DNA of 64,000 nucleotides, from positions 1 to 64,000 of the forward strand of contig JAJPIV010000122.1 in assembly GCA_021324595.1 (NCBI GenBank), given 5' to 3'. The notes under the pieces were generated by a model. It was not told where the DNA came from. It did no database searches and saw nothing but the letters and a program-made list of their open reading frames with translations. A program made the position numbers and the translations under genes. Of the stretch, positions 58,128 through 64,000 are shown in pieces (within the stretch, counting starts at the first letter, position 1; every line of letters begins with the position of its first letter). The stretch is from Actinomycetota bacterium. Lineage in GTDB: Bacteria; Actinomycetota; Actinomycetes; Streptosporangiales; Streptosporangiaceae.

Positions 58128-58133
58128 TAATAT
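58128..58133 (+). promoter_or_regulatory. -10 box upstream of the aldehyde dehydrogenase gene
   Basis: TAATAT at 58128-58133 is a good -10 hexamer in otherwise GC-rich DNA, about 25 bp before the GTG at 58159; no clear -35 lies at the usual distance. GGGAGGGG at 58141-58148 is the ribosome binding site. Confidence 0.4.
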
Positions 58134-58158
58134 CAGGGTGGGGAGGGGGACCGGCATC

Positions 58159-59685
58159 GTGCGGGAGCATCTGCTGCTTGTGGGGGGCCGCTGGCAGGCG
58201 GGCGGTGGCGGCACCGCAGAGGCCGTGAACCCGGCGACCGGCGAGGCGTTCGCGGTGGTCGCGGTGGCCGGTCCGGCCGACGTCGACGCCGCCGTGCGGG
58301 CCGGGGCGGCGGCGTTCCCCGCCTGGGCCGCGGCATCGGCGTTCGACCGGGCGACCGCCTGCGAGCGGATCGCTGCCGCCGTCACCGCGCGGCGCGATGA
58401 GCTCGCCCGCGCGCTCACCCAGGACCAGGGCAAGCCGCTGGTCGCCGAGGCCTACGACGAGGTCGACGAGCTTGCCGTCTACTTCACGATGGCCGCGCAG
58501 GACGCGCGGCGGCTGGCGGGCTCGGCGCCGCCCTCGGTCGCGGCCGGGCGCCGCGTGCTCGTCACCCGGGTCCCGCTCGGGGTGGTCGGCGTGGTCAGCC
58601 CGTGGAACTGGCCGTACACGATGGGCGCCGAGCTGATCGCGCCCGCCCTCGCCGCCGGGAACGCCGTCGTCTGGGTGCCCGCGCCGAGCACGACGGCCTG
58701 CTCGGCCCTGCTCGCCGAGGTGATCGCGGGGGCGGGCCTGCCCGACGGCGCGTTCAGCTTCGTCCCCGGCCCCGGGCCGGTCGCCGGCGACGCGCTCGTG
58801 GCGCACCCGCTCGTGGCCGGCGTCGGATTCGTCGGCTCGGTGGCGACCGGGGCGACGGTGGCGGCCCGGTCGGCGGGCAAGGCCCAGATCCTGGAGCTGG
58901 GCGGGAACGGCCCGATGGTGATCCTCTCCGACGCCGACCTCGACCTGGCGGTGCCGGCCGCGCTGGAGGCCGCCTACCTGTGCGCCGGGCAGAGCTGCAC
59001 GGCGGGCGAGCGGTTCCTGGTTCACCGGGCGGTGCGGGCTGAGTTCACCGAGCGGGTGGTCGAGGCCACCCGGGCACGGGTGCGGCTCGGCGACCCGCTG
59101 GATCCGGCGACCACGATGGGGCCGCTGAACAACGAGGCGACGGCGGCCAAGTTCGACCGGCACGTCGCCGACGCCATCGCCCGCGGGGCCCGGGTGTGCT
59201 GCGGCGGCCGGCGGGCCCCGGGGTTCCCGACGGCGCTGTACGCGGAGCCCACCGTGCTCGACGGCGTGACGCCGGGGATGGCGATCGAGCGGGAGGAGAC
59301 GTTCGGCCCGGTGGTCCCGATCGTCGAGGTGTCCTCCGACGAGCAGGCCCTGGCGCTGACCAACGCCTCGCCGTTCGGGCTCACGGCGGCCGTGTTCACC
59401 TCGGACCTGGAGCGCGGGCTGGCGTTCGCCGAGCAGGCCCGGGCGGGCTGGGTGAACGTCAACGCCTCCACCAACCTGTGGGAGTCGCACCTGCCGTTCG
59501 GCGGCCGCGCGGGGAGCGTCAGCGGCCGGGGCCGGGTCGGCGGGCCGTACCCGATGGAGGCGTTCACCGAGCCGAAGACGATCGTCTACCCCGCGCCGCG
59601 CTTCGCCGGCGGCCTGACGGCCGCGGGCAGGCCGGCCGGGGAAGTCAGTGGCAGCGACGACTCAACGGAGAGCGGGGAAGTGTAG
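58159..59685 (+). CDS. Aldehyde dehydrogenase family protein
   Basis: A 508-residue NAD(P)-dependent aldehyde dehydrogenase. NAD-binding segment SPWNWPYTMGAELIAPALAAGN; catalytic Glu in LELGGNGPMV; catalytic Cys in LCAGQSCTAGERF; C-terminal EETFGPVVPIVEV and HLPFGGRAGSVSGR. The C-terminal ~35 residues are a Gly/Ser/Glu-rich tail that ends two bases before formate-tetrahydrofolate ligase, with which it probably shares a transcript. Substrate unknown; a formaldehyde or semialdehyde role would fit the one-carbon neighbours (inference). Confidence 0.9.
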   Translation: MREHLLLVGGRWQAGGGGTAEAVNPATGEAFAVVAVAGPADVDAAVRAGAAAFPAWAAASAFDRATACERIAAAVTARRDELARALTQDQGKPLVAEAYDEVDELAVYFTMAAQDARRLAGSAPPSVAAGRRVLVTRVPLGVVGVVSPWNWPYTMGAELIAPALAAGNAVVWVPAPSTTACSALLAEVIAGAGLPDGAFSFVPGPGPVAGDALVAHPLVAGVGFVGSVATGATVAARSAGKAQILELGGNGPMVILSDADLDLAVPAALEAAYLCAGQSCTAGERFLVHRAVRAEFTERVVEATRARVRLGDPLDPATTMGPLNNEATAAKFDRHVADAIARGARVCCGGRRAPGFPTALYAEPTVLDGVTPGMAIEREETFGPVVPIVEVSSDEQALALTNASPFGLTAAVFTSDLERGLAFAEQARAGWVNVNASTNLWESHLPFGGRAGSVSGRGRVGGPYPMEAFTEPKTIVYPAPRFAGGLTAAGRPAGEVSGSDDSTESGEV

Positions 59686-59687
59686 CC

Positions 59688-61385
59688 ATGTCCATGCCCA
59701 GCGCGCTGGAGATCGCCCGCGCGGCGACGATGAAGCCGATCAGCGAGATCGCCGACGAGATCGGGATCCCGCCCTACTGCGTGCAGCCCTACGGCGAGCA
59801 CGTCGCCAAGATCGACTTGCGGGCGGTCGAGGCGCTGGCCGATCGCCCGCGGGCCCGGTACGTCGTGGTCACCGCGATCACCCCCACGCCGCTCGGGGAG
59901 GGCAAGACGACCACGACCGTCGGCCTCGGCCAGGCGATGCGGCACATCGGCAGGCGCGCGACGATCGCGATCCGCCAGGCGTCGATGGGCCCGACGTTCG
60001 GGATCAAGGGCGGGGCGGCGGGCGGAGGCTACAGCCAGGTGGTCCCGTTCGAGACGCTGAACCTGCACCTCACCGGGGACATGCACGCGGTGACCGCGGC
60101 GCACAACATGCTGTCGGCGATGGTCGACAACCACCTGTACCAGGGGAACCGGCTCGGCCTGGACCCGCACAACATCACCTGGAGGCGGGTGCTGGACGTC
60201 AACGACCGGGCGCTGCGCAACATCGTGATCGGCCTGGGCGCGGCCGGCGACGGGGTGCCCCGGCAGACCGGGTTCGACATCACCGCGGCCTCGGAGGTGA
60301 TGGCGGTGCTCGCGCTGTCGACGTCGCTGCGGGACATGCGCGCGCGGCTCGGCCGCATCGTGGTCGGCTACACCAAGGCGGGCGAGCCGGTCACCGCCGA
60401 GCAGCTGCGGGCGGCCGGGGCGATGGCCGTGATCATGCGGGACGCGATCCGGCCGAACCTGCTGCAGACGCTGGAGAACACGCCGGTCCTCGTCCACGCG
60501 GGCCCGTTCGGGAACATCGCGCACGGGAACTCCTCCGTGGTCGCCGACCTGATCGGCATCCACGCGGGGGACTTCCTCATCACCGAGGCCGGGTTCGGCG
60601 CGGACATGGGGGCGGAGCGGTTCTTCAACATCAAGTGCCGGGTCTCCGGGCTGCGCCCGGATGCCGCCGTGGTGGTCGCGACCGTGCGCGCGCTCAAGGC
60701 GCATTCCGGCAGGCACCGCATCGTGGCCGGCCGGCCGCTGCCCGAGGCGCTGCTGGCCGAGAACCCCGACGAGGTCCACGTCGGCGGCGCGAACCTGCGC
60801 AAGCAGATCGAGAACGTGCTCGCGCACGGGGTCACCCCGGTCGTGGCCATCAACGCGATGCCGGGGGACTTCCCCTCCGAGCACCAGGCGATCGCGCAGA
60901 TCGCCGCGTCGATGGGCGCCCGGTCGGCCGTGTGCACCAACTTCACCGACGGCGGCCAGGGCGCGGCCGAGCTTGCCGAGGCGGTCGCGGAGGCCGCCGA
61001 CGAGCCGGGCGACTTCAGGTTCCTGTACCCGGAGCAGGCGTCGCTGCGGGAGAAGATCGAGACCGTGGCGACCAGGATCTACGGGGCGGACGGCGTGGAG
61101 TACTCCCCGCTGGCCGCCCGGCAGCTGGACGGGTACGAGCGCAACGGGTTCGGCGGGCTGCCGGTCTGCATCGCCAAGACGCACCTGTCGCTGTCGCACG
61201 ACCCGGCGCTCAAGGGCGCCCCGGCGGGCTGGCGGCTGCCGGTGCGGGAGGTGCGGGCGTCGGTCGGGGCGGGCTTCGTCTACCCGATCTGCGGCGACAT
61301 GCGCACGATGCCGGGCCTGGGCACGAGCCCGGCGGCCGAGCGGATCGACATCGACGCCGACGGCGAGATCGTCGGGCTGGCGTAG
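59688..61385 (+). CDS. fhs: Formate-tetrahydrofolate ligase
   Basis: A 565-residue enzyme that makes 10-formyltetrahydrofolate from formate, tetrahydrofolate and ATP. The P-loop TPLGEGKTTTTVGLGQAM is at ~65-82; AIRQASMGPTFGIKGGAAGG, LTGDMHAVTAAHNMLSA, GFGADMGAERFFNIKCR and TIYGADGVEYSPLAARQL-type segments are conserved. ATG 59688 has GGGGAAG 8 nt upstream. It is followed by the cyclodeaminase-like gene, so folate one-carbon units are the theme of this region. Confidence 0.95.
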   Translation: MSMPSALEIARAATMKPISEIADEIGIPPYCVQPYGEHVAKIDLRAVEALADRPRARYVVVTAITPTPLGEGKTTTTVGLGQAMRHIGRRATIAIRQASMGPTFGIKGGAAGGGYSQVVPFETLNLHLTGDMHAVTAAHNMLSAMVDNHLYQGNRLGLDPHNITWRRVLDVNDRALRNIVIGLGAAGDGVPRQTGFDITAASEVMAVLALSTSLRDMRARLGRIVVGYTKAGEPVTAEQLRAAGAMAVIMRDAIRPNLLQTLENTPVLVHAGPFGNIAHGNSSVVADLIGIHAGDFLITEAGFGADMGAERFFNIKCRVSGLRPDAAVVVATVRALKAHSGRHRIVAGRPLPEALLAENPDEVHVGGANLRKQIENVLAHGVTPVVAINAMPGDFPSEHQAIAQIAASMGARSAVCTNFTDGGQGAAELAEAVAEAADEPGDFRFLYPEQASLREKIETVATRIYGADGVEYSPLAARQLDGYERNGFGGLPVCIAKTHLSLSHDPALKGAPAGWRLPVREVRASVGAGFVYPICGDMRTMPGLGTSPAAERIDIDADGEIVGLA

Positions 61386-61408
61386 CCGGGCGTGCCAGGC
61401 TGGCGGTC

Positions 61409-62041
61409 GTGACCGAGCAGCCGTCGTACGCCCAGCTGGCGGTCGGGGAGTTCCTGGACGCGGTCGCCGCGCGCCGGGCCGCCCCGGCCGCCGGCTCGGC
61501 GGCGGCGCTGACCGTCGCGCTGGCGGCGGCCCTGTGCTCTAAGGCCGCGCGGCTGTCGGACCGGGCGCTGCCCGCCGGGCAGGCCGAGCTCCTGGCCTCG
61601 CGGGCCGGCCGGCTCCGCGCGCTGGCGCTGGCCCTCGCGGACCAGGACGCCCGGGCGTATCACGCGGTCATCGAGGCCCAGCGCCGGGCCCGCAGCCCGG
61701 CAGGCAGCGGCGCTGCGGGCAAGGCGGAGGCCGCCGCTGGGCCTGCGGGCGGCCCGGATGGCGCGGTGACGCGGGCGCTCTCCGCGGCGGCGGACGTGCC
61801 GGCGCGGACCGTCCAGGTTGCCGCCGACGTCACCGCGCTGGCCGCCGAGCTCGCCGCCCGCGGCAACCCCGCGCTCCGCGGCGACGCGGTGACCGCCGCG
61901 CTGCTCGCCCAGGCCGGGGCGCGGTCCGCCGCCGTGCTGGTCGAGATCAACCTGGCCGGCGCGGACGCCGACCCGCGCCTGGAGCGGGCCCGCGCGCTGC
62001 TCGGCCGGATCGCCGGTCAGGTCGCGGCCGCGCCGGGCTGA
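61409..62041 (+). CDS. Cyclodeaminase/cyclohydrolase (FTCD_C) family protein
   Basis: A 210-residue helical protein of the formimidoyltransferase-cyclodeaminase C-terminal family (FchA-like), which acts on 5-formimino- or 5,10-methenyl-tetrahydrofolate. The core begins VGEFLDAVAARRAAPAAGSAAAL and contains the AxGSAAAL glycine turn, KAARLSDRALPAG and the C-terminal helix with RGDAVTAALLAQAGARSAAVLVEINL. A ~25-residue Gly/Ala insertion is unusual. It starts with GTG 61409, preceded by a CAGGCT box 7 nt upstream, and belongs with fhs in a one-carbon unit. Confidence 0.85.
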   Translation: MTEQPSYAQLAVGEFLDAVAARRAAPAAGSAAALTVALAAALCSKAARLSDRALPAGQAELLASRAGRLRALALALADQDARAYHAVIEAQRRARSPAGSGAAGKAEAAAGPAGGPDGAVTRALSAAADVPARTVQVAADVTALAAELAARGNPALRGDAVTAALLAQAGARSAAVLVEINLAGADADPRLERARALLGRIAGQVAAAPG

Positions 62042-62049
62042 CCAGGGCC

Positions 62050-62092
62050 GGGCAGCCACGCCGGCCGGCCTGGGCAGCCACGCCGGCCGGCC
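62050..62092. repeat. 22-bp direct repeat between convergent genes
   Basis: GGGCAGCCACGCCGGCCGG occurs at 62050 and again at 62072 (21-base match, 22-bp period), in the gap between the convergent cyclodeaminase and deaminase genes. Confidence 0.7.
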
Positions 62093-62110
62093 CGGGCAGG
62101 GCGCGGCCGG

Positions 62111-62740
62111 CTAGGCGCCGAGCAGGTGCGCGTTGACGGCGCGGGCACGTTCCGCCAGGTCCGGCACCTCCACCACGGTCACACCCCGCCGCTCCAGCCA
62201 GACGCCCCCGCCGCCGGGCTGGAACACCGGCGGCTCCCGCCAGGCGATCACCACCCGGCGCAGGCCGCTGGCCGCGATCAGCTCGGCGCACGAGGCCGGC
62301 CGCGAGGCCCGCCGCAGGCACGGCTCCAGCGAGGAGTAGAGCGTGGCGCCGGCCAGGCTCGCGCCCGCGTCGCGCGCCCGGCGCAGCGCGACCTCCTCGG
62401 CATGGTCCCGCGGGTCGGCGGCCCGGGAGTAGCCGGCGGCTATCACCTCGCCGTGGGCGTCCACGAGGACGGCGCCGACCGAGAACGCGGTGCTCGACTG
62501 CGGGCAGCGCCGGGACAGCTCGACCGCCTCGGCCAGCCAGCGCCGGTCGGCCGCCGGGTGACCGGGCGCCCGGGCACCGCCCGGCGCCACGCCGCCCGGC
62601 GCCACGCCGCCCGGCGCCACGCCGCCCGCCGCCACGCCGCCCGCCGCCACGCCGCCCGCCGCCACGCCGCCCGCGTCGTCCCGAGCCTTGCCGCGCTCTG
62701 CGGGCAGGCCCGATCCCGGCTCGCCCATCGCCCCCGCCAC
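62111..62740 (-). CDS. RibD-like/CMP-dCMP deaminase family protein
   Basis: A 209-residue zinc deaminase-fold protein. The zinc motif is HAEEVALRRARDAG (His-Ala-Glu) and SLEPCLRRASRPASCAEL, in which the two Cys are 11 residues apart rather than three, a variant known in a small actinobacterial group; RVVIAWREPPVF and the C-terminal EVPDLAERARAVNAHLLG are conserved in it. The first ~55 residues include a GGVAA/GGVAP pentapeptide repeat. GTG 62740 is used; ATG 62728 is an alternative. The substrate is uncertain. Confidence 0.83.
   Translation of the reverse strand: MAGAMGEPGSGLPAERGKARDDAGGVAAGGVAAGGVAAGGVAPGGVAPGGVAPGGARAPGHPAADRRWLAEAVELSRRCPQSSTAFSVGAVLVDAHGEVIAAGYSRAADPRDHAEEVALRRARDAGASLAGATLYSSLEPCLRRASRPASCAELIAASGLRRVVIAWREPPVFQPGGGGVWLERRGVTVVEVPDLAERARAVNAHLLGA
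62583..62672 (-). repeat. Six tandem 15-bp units coding for a pentapeptide repeat
   Basis: Six 15-bp units, three beginning GGCGCCACGCCGCCC and three beginning GCCGCCACGCCGCCC, encode GGVAP and GGVAA repeats inside the N-terminal extension of the deaminase-like protein. The two unit types are grouped, which points to repeat expansion after one mutation. Confidence 0.9.
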
Positions 62741-62946
62741 CTGCCTCCCCGCCCTGCCTCGAGACCTGCCTCGTGACGTGCGACGATACCAACCTGCCGG
62801 CCGGCCCGGGGCGCCGCCGCCACGCCGACCGCCCGCCGCCGGGCAGCACGTATCGCCGCCGGGCCAGACGGTGATTTACTGGCTCACGACGGGATTGCCC
62901 GTTCACGACAGCCACGCGAACTGCCCGGAGGAGGGTGGAGGCGGCC

Positions 62947-64000
62947 ATGGCGACCACGACGCGCGGCCGGATGGCCCAGGCCGGCACGGTCAGGACCTTC
63001 GACTCACTGAACCCGGCGACGTCGGAGCCGGTGGCTACCTTCCCCGTCTGCGGCGAGGACGAGGTGAGCCAGGCCGTCGCCCGCGCCCGCGCGGCAGCCG
63101 GATGGTGGTCCGGGCTGGGCTGGAAGGAGCGGCGGATCCGGCTGCTGGCCTGGAAGTCCTACCTGACCAGGTACATCATGCGACTTGCCGAGCTGGTCCA
63201 CGCCGAGACCGGCAAGCCGGTGGCCGACGCCCAGCTGGAGATCCTGCTGGCGATCGTGCACATCGACTGGGCGGCGAAGAACGCCCGCCGCGTGCTCGGC
63301 CCGCGCCGCGTCCGCAGCGGCCTGGTCGCCATCAACCAGGCCTCGTCGGTGGAGTACCACCCGCTCGGCGTCGTGGGGGTGATCGGGCCGTGGAACTACC
63401 CGGTCTTCACGCCGATGGGGTCGATCGCCTACGCGCTCGCGGCCGGAAACGCGGTGGTGTTCAAGCCGAGCGAGTTCACGCCAGCGACCGGCACCTGGCT
63501 GGCCGACTCGCTCGCCTCGGTCATCCCCGACCACCCGGTGCTGCAGGTCATCACCGGGTTCGGCGAGACCGGCCAGCACCTCGCGCGGAGCGGCGTGGAC
63601 AAGATCGCGTTCACCGGGTCGTCGAGGACGGCGAGGAAGGTGATGGCGGCCTGCGCGGAGAACCTGACCCCGATGGTCGCCGAGTGCGGCGGCAAGGACG
63701 GGATGCTGGTCGCCGCCGACGCCGACCTGGACGCAGCGGCCGACGCCGCGGTCTGGGGCGCGATGTCCAACGCCGGGCAGACCTGCATCGGCGTCGAGCG
63801 CGTCTACGTCGTCCAGGACGTGTACCACACGTTCCTTGAGAAGCTCACCGAGCGAGTCGGAAGGCTGCGCCCCGGCGACGACCGCGAGGCCGACTACGGC
63901 CCGATGACCATGCCCGGCCAGCTGGAGGTCGTCGAGCAGCACATCGCCGACGCGATGGCCTGCGGCGGCCGGGCCGTGGCCGGGGGGCTCGGCAGCATCC
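62947..64000 (+). CDS. Aldehyde dehydrogenase family protein, cut by the window edge
   Basis: The first ~351 residues of an NAD(P)-dependent aldehyde dehydrogenase; the rest lies past position 64000. Oligomerisation and NAD-binding segments are seen (GVIGPWNYPVFTPMGSIAYA, NAVVFKPSEFTPATGTWLA), the catalytic Glu in MVAECGGKDGML and the catalytic Cys in SNAGQTCIGVERVYVV. The succinate-semialdehyde-dehydrogenase-like branch is the nearest by eye. ATG 62947 has GGAGG twice in the preceding 20 bases. It is a distant paralogue of the enzyme at 58159-59685. Confidence 0.9.
   Translation, partial: MATTTRGRMAQAGTVRTFDSLNPATSEPVATFPVCGEDEVSQAVARARAAAGWWSGLGWKERRIRLLAWKSYLTRYIMRLAELVHAETGKPVADAQLEILLAIVHIDWAAKNARRVLGPRRVRSGLVAINQASSVEYHPLGVVGVIGPWNYPVFTPMGSIAYALAAGNAVVFKPSEFTPATGTWLADSLASVIPDHPVLQVITGFGETGQHLARSGVDKIAFTGSSRTARKVMAACAENLTPMVAECGGKDGMLVAADADLDAAADAAVWGAMSNAGQTCIGVERVYVVQDVYHTFLEKLTERVGRLRPGDDREADYGPMTMPGQLEVVEQHIADAMACGGRAVAGGLGSI

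Overview
This is a chromosomal window from a very high-GC actinomycete (third codon positions are almost all G or C). Marker genes fit that phylum: a mycothiol-type DinB/maleylpyruvate-isomerase protein, two F420-type LLM oxidoreductases, EndoMS/NucS instead of MutS/MutL, a coproporphyrin-type haem pathway ending in HemQ, and a Scy/FilP-like hendecad coiled-coil protein beside mce-thiolase-meaB, as I recall it in Streptomyces. The exact order or genus cannot be fixed from the sequence alone. I see no rRNA, tRNA, CRISPR array, insertion sequence or prophage.

Layout. 1-5.0 kb: the end of a membrane protein gene running off the left edge, a NarL/LuxR two-component pair, an alanine/lysine-rich helical protein with an XRE regulator behind a consensus promoter that carries a perfect 16-bp palindrome, and a CbiX-like chelatase. 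5.1-13.6 kb: a DinB-like protein, a TetR/acyl-CoA ligase pair and a complete branched-chain amino-acid-type (Liv) ABC importer, all on the minus strand apart from the first. 13.7-24.5 kb: sirtuin and D-amino-acid oxidase (coupled), a second DinB-like protein, an LLM oxidoreductase, an unknown large cysteine-rich secreted protein, valS (reading frame broken by one base), msrB and an X-family DNA polymerase. 24.5-32.9 kb: haem genes hemQ, hemY and hemE on the minus strand, with an orphan ABC ATPase and a DUF4349 lipoprotein on the plus strand between them, then a short plus-strand operon of a possible 18-residue ORF, a cysteine-rich small protein, DUF3000 and RNase D.

32.9-47.9 kb: DUF2695 protein, a MutT1-like Nudix/phosphatase coupled to polyphosphate kinase, an F420 enzyme, FprA-type ferredoxin reductase, dxs, a secreted propeller-like protein, an SDR, an MFS transporter and aconitase. 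48.0-52.8 kb: meaB, thiolase and methylmalonyl-CoA epimerase (propionyl/methylmalonyl-CoA metabolism) followed by the polarity-type coiled-coil protein. 52.9-57.9 kb: a tightly overlapping four-gene operon (3-hydroxyacyl-CoA dehydrogenase, zinc-binding protein, alpha/beta hydrolase, SDR), then EndoMS and a carboxymuconolactone-decarboxylase-like protein. 58.1-64 kb: an aldehyde dehydrogenase, formate-tetrahydrofolate ligase and a cyclodeaminase-type protein (one-carbon folate chemistry), a RibD-like deaminase and a second aldehyde dehydrogenase cut by the right edge.

Most of the window is housekeeping and central metabolism. The points most worth following up are the palindromic promoter of the helical-protein/XRE pair, the one-base disruption of valS, the short Scy/FilP-like protein made of consecutive 11-residue repeats, a possible 18-residue ORF translationally coupled to its neighbour, many genes with a -10 box 6-8 nt before the start codon (leaderless transcripts), and several short tandem repeats, some of them inside coding sequences.
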